Assembly: GCA_020466095.1 (NCBI GenBank)
Contig: CM035808.1
Coordinates: 31,930,391-31,994,390 of the forward strand
Length of the DNA stretch: 64,000 nt
From: Chlorops oryzae
Lineage: Eukaryota; Arthropoda; Insecta; Diptera; Chloropidae
Direction: 5' to 3'
Shown here: positions 48,157-58,800 of the stretch, one piece after another
Position numbering within the stretch: the stretch's first letter is position 1
Layout: each line of letters starts with the position of its first letter
The notes under the pieces: generated by a model
Database searches by the model: none
What the model was told of the DNA's origin: nothing
What the model saw: the letters and a program-made list of their open reading frames with translations, nothing else
Translations under genes and position numbers: made by a program

Positions 48157-49177
48157 ATGGCTTTGGAAAACTCACACGAATTAAATATCGAAGAGGATGA
48201 AATAGACCAACTCTGTGGAGAGATTTATATTACGTGCAAGAAAAGTATTTTGTTTTTTTGTACATTGTGCGAAAAGCATTTCACAGCATTTCGAGAATAT
48301 ATAACACATCTCGATGAACATATGCCTCCATCGCACTCTTTCCACATCGGAGAATCCGGAGAAATCGATAAAAGTCAAAACAATTCAGAAGAACTTCTGT
48401 TTGATGAAAAAATTATCGGAACGTCCATCGAATCAACCGAAAAAGATGCTGAGAACGATGCGGATGAAAATAAAGTTACCGAAATCTCAATCGACACGAA
48501 AGGACAAAGTCAAAAATGTGTAAGTGTTTTTTTTTTTATTAATCCTTAGAATCATTCATTCAAAACTAATCTTTTTTTTTTTTTTTTGCCAGAACGAAAA
48601 CGAAATGATTAAATATCGTCCAGTACGGAAAAAAACCAATTATCTACCATCATCAATGGAAGAACGGAATTTGAAGTGTAAGATTTGTCCAGCGAAGTTC
48701 AAGTGCCGTTCGAATCTTAAAAAACATGAAATTCTTCACACAACGCAGAAGACTGAAATATGTCCACACTGTTCGAGGGCATTTTATACGAAAAATGATA
48801 TGACGAAACACCTCAAAATCCATAAGGAAGCAAAGAACATCGTTTTGTGCACAGTTTGCGGATTAACTTTCAATTCGAATTATAAACTAAAAGACCATAT
48901 GCGCCGGCACACAAATCAGAAAGACTACAAGTGTCCAAAATGCAGAAAATCATTTTACAATGCTGGCCTTTTGGCTGAGCATATGCAAAAACATTCCAGA
49001 GAACGTCCGTACAAATGCGACATCTGCAATGCGGCTTTTAAGTTCAGGAGTGGTCGGCGCACCCACATGAAGCTACATGAAAATAAACAAAGCTACAAAT
49101 GTAAACTCTGCACTGCATCGTTCAATCAGAATGCAGGACTCTTTAATCATATTAGATACAAACATGAGGCTGATTAA
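48157..49177 (+). CDS. C2H2 zinc-finger protein A (one N-terminal plus six C-terminal fingers)
   Basis: Probable nuclear DNA-binding regulator. Exons 48157-48519 and 48593-49177 (315 aa). The ATG at 48157 is the first in frame; upstream codons are open but lack ATG. An N-terminal isolated finger, CTLCEKHFTAFREYITHLDEH (C-2-C-12-H-3-H), is followed by an acidic linker (about residues 65-120), a basic stretch YRPVRKK, then six fingers: CKIC, CPHC, CTVC, CPKC, CDIC and CKLC. Several linkers are HTNQKDYK-like rather than strict TGEKP. The last finger ends H-4-H. Closest in plan to zinc-finger B downstream. I do not recognise a named orthologue. Confidence 0.85.
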
Positions 49178-50150
49178 TAAAAAAAAATATTCAGACGCAG
49201 CACACAAAATTGTGCACACCTATAAATAATTAAAAAAAAAAAACAGCTTCGGTGTTGTAGAGATGTGCGGTTATTAATTAATTTGCACGATTGCTTAAAA
49301 CCCTTCTAAAAATATGTAAAAATTGTATAATTTTCAGGAAAATAGCAAAAACTCAGGATAGGAAGCATTTTAAATAATTGCATTTTTACTTTTAAGGCTC
49401 AATTTAAGAATTCGTGATTTTTCTGTTATAAAATTATGTCTTGAATTTTTTTTATATCTATGTATTAGAAATAAAGATTAATAAATAATTCATATTAATA
49501 AAAGAGGTGCAAAATAATTCGTATTCAGTAGCGGCGTTTGAAAAGGAAAATATATCTTCCGATAGTACCATCGATGCTATCAATATTTCAGACCATATAT
49601 AACAATATATGTCACTCTCAGAGATATTGCGCGGGACGTTTCGCGCCAGTTAGAAAGAGATGTTCCCAGCCGGAACTGTGTACAGGGAGTGCCCGCTCAC
49701 TGCCATAGCACCAAGTATGATGTGCACAACATTATGCTGATATATAAAACTTATGCACTTTTGTTAAAAACTGTCCTAGGCTGATGCCGTGGTGTGATAA
49801 CTGGGTTCGAAGTGGATAACGGCTGTATATGGGCATACTTTGTGTGTTTTCGTTGCTAAAGCACATTGCTGTATACAACGTGTACTTCGTGCCGTTCGGC
49901 TTGGGTTGCTTTCTTCGGTTCTGCATACTTGCTATGCACCAAGTGTATCGTATAGTAGGCAGTCAACTATTTCATTTTTGCATATTAACTACTCTGTACA
50001 CTGAGTGCCTAGTAACTACAAGGCCCGGCTGGGTTATTCGGCAGGCAAAAAAAGAGTAAGAGAGAAATACTTTTGGTGACTACCTCAGTGCAAAATACTC
50101 ATTTTGGTGGGTACCCAAGACCATGGTGGAAAGAGCCAAAATGGAAACGG
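49178..50150. other. Intergenic downstream of zinc-finger A
   Basis: Only A/T runs and short domainless frames on both strands. No repeat with recognisable ends before the TSD at 50151. Confidence 0.45.
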
Positions 50151-50158
50151 CTCCTGAG

Positions 50159-50704
50159 CAGGGTTGGAACTTGACTGCAATTGCAGTAGATCTACTGAAT
50201 TTTTTTGAAATTTTTTTACATCTACTGCGACACTGTGAAAAGCTTAAAATCTACTGCGATTTGCCCTGGTGTCACTAGATTTTTTTTTTTTGTCAAACAA
50301 AACTCCTAACGATAACTGCCAAAAAACCACAAATTTTGGTAATACATTATCAGCACCGCAATTCTATTTGTAACAAAGATACTATTGTTGTCCTTGTTGA
50401 ACATCTTGGATTTTCCATTTAAGCTTATATGTCGCGATATTAACAGTTTGACAGCTGATATAACAGAAAAAAAAATCTTTTCAAAAATCTTCGCTGAACA
50501 TTGGAAGACGCGCAATATGGAGAAATATTTACATGAAATGTACTTTTTGTATATTTTTCTTTTAATGTGAAAAGAATAAAATATATTTTTGTTATAAAAA
50601 ACATTTTTGTAATTATGTGTTTTTTTTTACTGCGCAAAATTCAAATCTACTGCCCTTCTTTGTTAAAACTGCTGCACTTTTTTCTTCGCCAGGTTCCAAC
50701 CCTG
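50159..50704. mobile_element. Non-autonomous hAT-like element (CAGGGTTGGAAC ends, 8-bp TSD)
   Basis: 546 bp with perfect 12-bp terminal inverted repeats: CAGGGTTGGAAC at the left, GTTCCAACCCTG at the right. The octamer CTCCTGAG flanks both ends (50151-50158 and 50705-50712). The phrase 'tctactg' recurs in the interior. No transposase frame. The intact duplication implies a fairly recent insertion. Confidence 0.88.
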
Positions 50705-50730
50705 CTCCTGAGTGACATATATAGTTATAT

Positions 50731-51084
50731 CAGTGATGCCAGATTGTGGGTTTTTCCCCATATTGTGGGTTTTTTCACTCAAAAAACGTGACATGGGGAA
50801 AAGTATGGGTAATTTCATATCGAAATTTATGCACTACATTTAAGTTATATATTTACTACTACAATTTTAAGTTACTTTTATTTTTTTGTTATTTTCTTGA
50901 TACTTTTATTAAAAAATTAAAATATTGCGTTTAAATCCAATGTTCAATTTTGAAATCGGTACGCCCATATTTTCAAAAAATCATTCTGGGTTTTTTCGTG
51001 GGTTTTTATTTTTTGAAAATGGGGAAAAATGGTTTTTTTTCCAATATATGAGGGTTTTTTTATCGCTAAAATCTGGCATCACTG
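50731..51084. mobile_element. Non-autonomous hAT element, second CAGTG copy
   Basis: 354 bp; left end CAGTGATGCCAGATT, right end AATCTGGCATCACTG, a 15-bp perfect inverted repeat, with AGTTATAT as an 8-bp target duplication on each side (50723-50730 and 51085-51092). The interior resembles the 15.4-kb copy in its G/T-rich, homopolymer-heavy text (gtgggtttttcccc). Confidence 0.88.
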
Positions 51085-51600
51085 AGTTATATATGTTTCA
51101 GACTATCGACTATAGAGACTATCGATGGTCGCAACTATCGATAGTTCTCCAGTTCTACTCAAAACTTCATGCCGCGAAAAATTTTCAGAAGTTCTTCGAG
51201 TCTTATGTGTCCTATTTCATGAACCAAATGAGAACTGCCTACGCTATGGCTAAGAAGTATGGATAGATTCCTGAAAATTTCAGTAAGAATTATTTTAAAA
51301 TGTTGAAATGTTGTGACTTCTTTGTTGCAGAGGTACGATATTTACGTGTTCAGTATGTTTGCGCCGACACGTTACTAAATCCAGCTATTCAGTACGCAAA
51401 ATAAAAACGTTCCGGATTTTGTTCACTGAATCGCTTCCCTCATTGTGAGACGCCCACTCTATTTCACTAAAACACATATAGGATTCAGAAGCAATTCAGT
51501 ACCGGGTCGGGTTAGCTTAAGAGTGAGTCCAGTTCCATAATAGGCGACAGTCGCCGGAGGCAAATTTTGCTTGCGGTACACCGACACATGATAAATGAAT

Positions 51601-51919
51601 GAGGCCTTCCACACTAGGCAATTTTAGTTGTGCAACTCATATCGAATTATCTTTTGCAGTTGCTTTTTTGTCTACATTGGATCAGAAACTTGAGTTGCCG
51701 ATCGTCAAAAACAACCCCGACGCCACTTACACGTTTGAAAGTAAGAAAGAGATGGCATTTTCACGTTTGAAAGTAAGAAAGAGATGCACAAAGCGTATCA
51801 CACAAAATTGCCTGTACGAGCATCTCGCGACAGCAATTTCCCCCTTACCTTCCCCGTACCGCGTCTTTCCTACAAACTCGCGAGTTGCGCAACTAAAATT
51901 GCCTAGTGTAGAAGGCCTC
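51601..51919. mobile_element. 319-bp palindromic-end MITE
   Basis: Starts GAGGCCTTCCACACTAGGCA and ends with the near-complement TGCCTAGTGTAGAAGGCCTC; the arms stay complementary for about 38 nt through TTTTAGTTG.GCAACTC. That makes frames on both strands begin with the same RPSTLGNFSCAT-like peptide, an artefact. A 25-nt direct repeat (cacgtttgaaagtaagaaag..) lies inside at 51731 and 51760. Confidence 0.7.
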
Positions 51920-52062
51920 AATGGGCACGAGTACATCAACACCTACACGGGTGACTGATCAGTCAGACCGAATGTTTACTTGCCGCTTAACACTGTAGCT
52001 GAACTGCCATCCTACAGTGAATAGCGAAACAAAATTGAGTTTCCAAAATACATACCAACAAA

Positions 52063-53279
52063 ATGGATCAGCGATGTGGAGAAGTTTTCATGACCGCTGG
52101 GAGAAACATTGTATTCCTTTGTACTTTATGTGAAGATAAGTACGATGGATTTGAAGCCTACGCTGCTCATCTTAGCGAGCATTTTCCCGAACCAGAACAA
52201 ATCGAGTTAATTCAAATAAAGCAAGAACAGGAAGAGCAAGACGGAAATAGGAGTACGTTGCTACTTTTATTCATTCTAAATACAAAAGAACTTGTATTTT
52301 CTATGGTAATAGCTTAATATTGAAACATTCGTTTAGGCGATGGCGATGAATATGATGAAGCTGAGATCCCAATTCCTGAATCATACATTCCACATACGTC
52401 CACAGACAATTCTGATGATTCTGAGTTTTTTAGCGACACAAAATCATCAGTGAAAGAAGAGGTAATTAATTCTAGAAATGTTCTTGTTATTTATAATTGT
52501 TATTCTATGCAAAATTATATGTATATTATATGCACAATTAATTGCAATCCGTAGTATAGAAGGCAAAGCAGCCTAATATACATATATTCTGTGAAATTCG
52601 ACTTCAGGCGTGGACACCATCAATCGTCAAACTGTGCTCTGTCATCGTGTCCTTCAAACTTTACAACAAACTGCACAAATTTCCCAAAATTCCAAAAATT
52701 TTTTGAGTTTGCTTTTTTTTAATACATTAAATGATTAATTAAACTATCTTATAATTACAGCAATCAGTGAGTCTAAACTACAAATGTACCATATGCAGTG
52801 CCAAGTGTAAGGATAGCACCAGTCTCAGCAAGCATATTCAGCAACACACCACGGAGAAGACCCACTACTGTCCGAAATGCTCCAATCCTTTTCACACTTT
52901 GGAAGAAGTCAAAAAACATGTACAACTACATTACAGAGAGAAAAGATTTTTGTGCACGCTTTGTGGGAAAATGTGTCGGTCGAATTCTAGACTGGTTGAT
53001 CACATGCGACGTCATACGAATCAAAAAGACTTTCAGTGTACGCAATGCGGGAAGAAATTCTATAACAGACGACTTTTAACCCAGCATAGTCATGTTCATT
53101 CCGACAAACGGTTGCACAAATGTGATCTATGTGATGCCAGTTTCACTTACCGCAAAGGATTAATGAATCATAAGAAATTGCATGAAAATAAACGCGCCTA
53201 CAAGTGTAACCTTTGCCCAGCAACGTTTAATCAGCACGCAGGACTCTCTAGTCATATAAAATGTAAGCATAAGCCTTAA
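52063..53279 (+). CDS. C2H2 zinc-finger protein B (one N-terminal plus six C-terminal fingers)
   Basis: Exons 52063-52252, 52337-52461 and 52761-53279 (277 aa). The N-terminus has an isolated finger CTLCEDKYDGFEAYAAHLSEH with the same C-2-C-12-H-3-H spacing and same surrounding text (CGE.., ..FLCTLCE) as protein A. A glutamate-rich linker follows, with IQIKQEQEE, a possible SUMO site. Six C-terminal fingers: CTICSAKCKDSTSLSKHIQQH, CPKC, CTLC, CTQC, CDLC and CNLC. Finger 1 has Cys where the usual aromatic sits (SAKCK), and finger 3 has CGKMC, so these may fold less stably. It looks like a paralogue of A and C from older tandem duplication. Function unknown. Confidence 0.85.
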
Positions 53280-54507
53280 AAAGGCGTTATCTCAGTAAAT
53301 AATGTACGGCAAACCCATGTCAATCCCGCCAACGGCTGATATTGCAATATCTCATCTGCTAATACTTAGTTTTAATCAAGTATATCGATAACGTCAAACC
53401 CCCTTCTTTGAAATTTTTACTTTCAATTTAGTGGTATACGTATGTATATGCAAACCCATGTAAAAGATATCAAATTTTTGAGTTTAGAATTAAGAATTTC
53501 ATTTCATTTATCTGTTCAACAAAGTTAAAGTTACGATTTAAGAATAGATTTTACCTCAAAGTAAAGTCATATTTATTATTAAATACGAAATAAAAATCCT
53601 CATTAGAATCAAATGTTGGGCTGTTCACGTCATATTCCTTCTTTTGGGGCTTTTACATCTAAAAATAGATCTTTGCTTTGGAATATAGAGGGAGCATCTC
53701 AAAATTGATTGATTAGTTTGAAACTTTTAAAAAGATGTCAGGTAAAATTATATAATATGTGAAATTATATTATATGTTGAAATGCTGCGCGACATGTTTT
53801 CTGTGACTGTTTGGGAACAGGTTTTTGATTTTTTCCAATATTTGGTACATATTTAATTTCTTAACAGGGTGTAAAAATGCATTTTTCAATTACATTTTCC
53901 TTAAAAAACATATGACCAATTCCACGCAGATCAGTCCTAAAGGTTACACCCGTCACAGCCATTCTGAGTAGAAATTGAGTACTTCTATTGATTAACTGTT
54001 GTTAAAAACTTTCCCATACGTATTTTTTGAATGGGTTAAACTCAAGGCGAAACGTTCTGTGATTGGTTGAAATTTAGTGACGTAAAAAGCAAGTAAAAAC
54101 AAGTCAAGCTACCTGTGCTTTGTTTTAAAATTAAGGCAACTTATACCCTATTTACACGTTAAGACATTTCGATAATTTTTTTGAGTGTTTTAGCGCAGCA
54201 ATAAAAATACGAATTTTAGCGGAAAATACGAAAGATATTGAGGAAATATTTTGTTTACCTTATCTTCAGGCTACAAGGGTTTGAAATTAGGCACTTTTCC
54301 AAAAGTAGTCAAATACCATATTCTCGTCGGCAGCCACATTAACAAAATGCACTTAATCTTGTGACAACGACTGTAATGTTTGTGTTTGACTGTCATTCTA
54401 ATGGTGACTGACATAAACAATAATCACAAAGCCGAAGGCCTAGTTGCTAGAGCAAAGAATAACAAACCAATAAAAGTCTTTTAATTTCACCTTATCATAT
54501 CAAAAGC
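53280..54507. other. Intergenic between zinc-finger B and C
   Basis: No gene or complete repeat seen. The zinc-finger C promoter should be near the right end; the sequence before the ATG is unremarkable. Confidence 0.4.
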
Positions 54508-55436
54508 ATGAGTCTCAATCAAGATGAAATGGCTGTAACGAAATGTGAAAATGAAAACAGTGAAGAATATTCTGAATTACATCCATTAGACTTCGTTTCT
54601 GTTGCGGGAAGCTGGAAAGTTCGCATTAAAGAAGAACCACAAGAATTAAAAAAGGTTAAGAACGAGGAGGAGAACGAAGGAGGAGAAAGCTGCCCAAACC
54701 AAGAAACAAAGATAGTCCCTCAAAGAGCTATCAAAGACGAAGTAAAAAATGGAAACGCCAATTCCAATACAGCAGACTCGGAAGATGTAAGTATTTTTTT
54801 TTTCATATCCATTTATACTTTTTATCAATCTACCGATCATTCATGATCTCGTTTCAGGAGACTAGCGAAGAAAACAAATGCCGTCCAGTTCGTAAGAAGA
54901 TAATGCATCTTCGACCAGTCGGGGAAGAGCGCAAATTTAAATGTACACATTGTGGTTCGGCATTCAAGGATATCTCAGGATTAAAGAAGCACGTCGAAAG
55001 GCATACGACGCAGAAGTCTCATCAGTGTCCACTGTGTTCGAAAAAGTTTTATGCACCATTTGATGTTAAAATACACATGAGGGTGCATACGAAGGAGAGA
55101 CCATTTTTATGTACAATTTGTGGGAAAACCTTTCTATCGAACGTGCAATTGAAGGATCACACGCGACGGCATACGAATCAGCGAGACTACAAGTGCTCCA
55201 TTTGCGAGAAGAGCTTTTATAATGCTAGTCTCTTGGCTGGACATATGGATGGACATTCCAATGAACGTCGCCACGTGTGCGAAGTGTGTAAAGCCAGCTT
55301 CGCTTACCGAAAAGGCATGCGCAATCATATGAAAATCCATGAAAACAAACGGGCTTATAAATGCGAACTATGCTCCGCATCGTTTAATCAACAAGCTGGA
55401 CTTTTCTGCCATATGAAAAATAAACATCAAAGTTAA
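54508..55436 (+). CDS. C2H2 zinc-finger protein C (six fingers), intact copy of the duplicated pair
   Basis: Exons 54508-54786 and 54858-55436 (285 aa). The N-terminus (MSLNQDEMAVTKCENENSEE) is acidic and lacks the isolated finger of A and B. VRIKEEPQELKK is a classic SUMO acceptor (I-K-x-E). After CRPVRKKIMHL come six fingers: CTHCGSAFKDISGLKKHVERH, CPLC, CTIC, CSIC, CEVC and CELC, the last with H-4-H. From base 54600 on, the gene is repeated almost without change in gene D. The unique 5' part and complete first exon make C the likely parental copy. AATAAA is at 55465-55470. Confidence 0.87.
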
Positions 55437-57053
55437 TTTAAAGAAAAAATCTTCCACAATTGTAAATAAATTTATCATAGCATCATGACCTCGTTTTCAC
55501 AAAAATTTGATGCTTTATTTATGGTACAGGAATGAGAATCGACTCTGAACTAACTTTCATATAGTAATCAAGGAGACCGCCGACTTTGTTTTTGAATCGG
55601 AAATGGTTTCCTATGCCCATTTCTTAGTTTCCCGAGAATCCGAATGTCTTTAGTGAATTGTTGAAGCTTCAGGAAAGAAACCTCGAGTTAATGCAATTCC
55701 CAACACTTGGCTACAATCCACTGTAATAACACTTTAAATTAGCGGTAAGTAGTATTCTTCTATCCTTTTTGAAATCAATAATTGGTCATGCCCTTTCGAA
55801 ATGATTCACTCCATCTTTCAACTCGTCACTTAAATGTCCGTCTTCTACTAATTCTGCTATTATTTTTTACCCTTTCCAATAGTAATTCTATGAACTTGAA
55901 AGAAAGAAAGGAAAAAAACAAACAAAGCAGTATTGGAGTTCGCATTCTGTTCCAATATACCATTTAGATTAAAGTTAGCATCCAAACTACATATCATCAT
56001 TTTGGTCGCTGAAAGAAAGTAATGGAAAAAAATCACAATATTCTCATAAATATATTCAGCCATATTTTTCTCCGCTGAAAAAGAAAGTATTCTAAGCGTC
56101 AACAAATGGAAAGAATGTGATGAACTCTGCTTAATAGCGTTCGAGGTTATTGCTCCCTTTATACACCCTTCCTAGTGTGCTTAGAATGGGAGTCTTTTTT
56201 TTAAATCCGCAGGGAAAATTTCTCCGGGAATCGGGCTGATTAATATTTGTATTATTGGACGATCTTGTAGGAGTGAACTAATTCATGAAATGCTATTCGA
56301 TGTCCGTCCGAAGTTTTTTTTCTGGTCCAAAATTTTCTTACATATATTTTTAAAGCAATCTTCCTAAATTTCTAACAATTCTGAAGTAGCTCCAACGAAG
56401 AAAGCGTTGTGACCGAGAGCCTAATAATATAAACGCCAAAAAATTTGCCATGTCTTAAGCCATTTTTTTAAAATATCTTTTGACGACTTGAAACAAATAC
56501 ATTTCCAGCCCTCATTTCACTTATGAAACATTTAATTAATTTTTTTTTTATTTCTTTATTTTTATGATTACATATATATGTATATTTTGTGTACCTTAAA
56601 ATCATTGTTTTAATTTAATAATCTTAAGATATGGTGTTTAACAAATTAACCCAAAAAGAAAAAAAAATGATGGAAAAGCCACCACCAAATATAATAAGGT
56701 AGACTTTGATGCGGTTATTGCATAATTTCTTGGGGACCCAATGAATTTTCTTATTAATAAAAAATGTAAAATATTAATGAGAAGAATTCGAAGGAAAATT
56801 AAAAAAATTTTACGCAATAATTTTAGGTAAATTCTTTTCAAAACTCTTTCGCCTTAATCACCATCTCAACTGTTGAACGATTCAATTTTATTTAAAAGTA
56901 AATTTCTAAATCAGTCTTAGGAGTAGAATAAGGGTATTTGCATGGAAGAGACTATGAAATCGTCAACTTGGATTTGACGATTCATCTTAATGCTAGAATT
57001 CACAGTAGAGTAAGCTATTCTTTTTTTTTTTTGCAAATAAGTAAAAAAATATC
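55437..57053. other. Between zinc-finger C and the minus-strand membrane-protein exons
   Basis: Non-coding by inspection: the zinc-finger 3' UTR on the left, then AT-rich DNA. The opposed short frames at 55782-56105 show no domain. The same text recurs at 61267-62924. Confidence 0.5.
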
Positions 57054-57468
57054 CTAATAAACTCGTCCGTACGGCAAAGTTCCGGCTGGATAATAAGGTA
57101 TCAATTTTCCGAAACGCGTTTGCGAAGAGTCGCCACTACTGCAAAAAGAAAAAAAAAAATTGTTTTTTGACGATTTCGTTAGGTTGTGTCATTTTTGAAT
57201 CGTTTAAAATTCATTGACTTGGATTCTTACCTTGACGAGAACATTGATGTGCAAACTTCCGACCGATGTATTCGACTTGCATTGGAAGTTAACGCATTCG
57301 AATCACTTACTGATCGACGTCGTGATCTTATTAATGAGAATATTGCAATAATTACTGCCAATAAGAATATAATGCCCAATATGCAAAAGGATATGGCCAA
57401 CTTCGATACTGATAGGCAAAGAGTGCCTTCAGTTGGCAATTGTCGAACATATGGGGGGTATTCTTCAA
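57054..57468 (-). pseudogene. C-terminal exons of a single-pass membrane protein (left, probably orphaned copy)
   Basis: Two exons on the minus strand: 57468-57231 (acceptor CTATTTTAG, donor AAG|GTAAGA) and 57138-57054 (acceptor TTTTTGCAG, stop TAG), joined in frame. The product ends with an ectodomain piece (EEYPPYVRQLPTEGTLCLSV), one transmembrane helix (LAISFCILGIIFLLAVIIAI), a stop-transfer RSRRR and a tail of about 55 residues finishing PYGRVY. The plan resembles the C-terminus of zona-pellucida-type cuticle proteins, but the family is a guess. No upstream exons are visible before the duplication edge at 58112, so this copy is probably a headless remnant. The plus-strand frame over it is a shadow. 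Confidence 0.6.
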
Positions 57469-57594
57469 CTAAAATAGGAGAAAGGAATTTCGAATTGTTA
57501 GCAGTATGGATTATAAAAAAAGAAGAAGAAAAAAATGTTGGAGAATTCAACTATTTTTGATTGTGTGCTTAGTTTTGAAAGTGCTTATATGTTT

Positions 57595-57948
57595 CCCTGC
57601 AGTAATCCCAGCTATTCCCCGACTAGTAACAAAAATACCATGACGACTCCCGTTTAATTTGCCAACCAATGCTTTAAACTGGCATTTTTAAATTGAGCTG
57701 TCATTGAAAAATAACCACTCCCACATATAAACGCTTCACGAAAAGGCCCGCTGTGGTCCATTAGAGGTCAACCGTCCCATATTTACCAGTTGGTGTTATT
57801 CTTCAACTACACTTCTTCTAGACCACTTGTTGCTACTCACGGTCTAGTCAATTCTTATACATAAAATACGAAACATTGTAACAAGTTATATTCAGAGTAA
57901 CCTAAGAGTACTCCTTTTTGGTAAATTGACCTCTTCATTGCTGCAGGG
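57595..57948. mobile_element. CCCTGCAGTAAT-family MITE (left duplicate)
   Basis: 354 bp, starts CCCTGCAGTAATCCC and ends CATTGCTGCAGGG. Identical in placement to 63471-63824, so it inserted before the segmental duplication. Confidence 0.78.
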
Positions 57949-58800
57949 TTAGGACTGAAAGTTTTTATGTTATTAAGATGCAACATATATGGGTATTTCC
58001 AGAAAAAAGTAAACATTTTGTCACGTCCGAGCATATCTAATTGCCTTTCTGATCTGAATACAATTTTGATAAGTAGAATGTTCCGGAAGAGCTGCGCGAT
58101 AATAGTTAGAAATTAGAACGAAGTTCTTTATGAAACGATAGCGACAGGGGACCTAGTCGAGAAAAAGTGAAAAACCGCTATAAAATCCGCGTTACCTAAA
58201 TTGAAGTTCGCAAAAAAGGGTATAATAACCTTTGCAAAAAGAAAGAAATATACATATATTTACGTAAAATGACTTGCTGATGCGGCCGAGATATTATACT
58301 TTTTTAGGCGACACTTATTTCCGACGATATCCCGAAAAAACAATTAATTATTAAATTCAGAAACTACACAGACACATACATCCATAAATGCATTCAAACA
58401 AAACAAAACAATATGTGGTCCTGCCAGACTGAACGTTTTCAGAATAACTCCGATTAGTAGGTTGTTGCAAATATATAAGGGCATTTTAGGTAGCTTATAA
58501 TTTTTTTGCGCTATCGAAGTATACGTCAATTCGTACATAATTAAAACATATTTAAAATCATCGTCTGTACTCCGGGGGCTGCGAATGTAATATCGGTGTG
58601 AAAAATATCGATACTTTAAATTGAAAGGAAGTAACGAACTCACTACTTTGAAGAAAGGAAATCAGAGTTGAAATTTCGATGACAGGTTGACAGAAATATA
58701 GGAAATGTGTGACTTAAATGCAACCCTGTGAGTCCGATTACTTGTAATAAGCGTATGCGTTCAAGTAGCGACAGTAAGTCAAAGTTCTTATTTGTTTTTA

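Larger units (their letters stand above)
54600..58112. repeat. Segmental duplication, left copy (3.5 kb)
   Basis: It matches 60403-63988 at very high identity. Identity starts at TGTTGCGGGAAGCTGG within zinc-finger C exon 1 and ends at GATAATAGTTAGAAA; the flanks on both sides are unrelated to those of the right copy. Differences seen: a 27-nt in-frame piece and a 39-nt piece present only in the right copy, a few homopolymer length changes and scattered substitutions. It contains most of zinc-finger C, the two membrane-protein exons and one MITE. Confidence 0.93.

Noticed and set aside
57186..57560. 124-codon plus-strand ORF (and its 152-codon twin at 63061)
   Set aside because: It starts at a non-ATG codon and lies opposite a minus-strand exon with proper splice sites and a transmembrane helix; it is a shadow frame.
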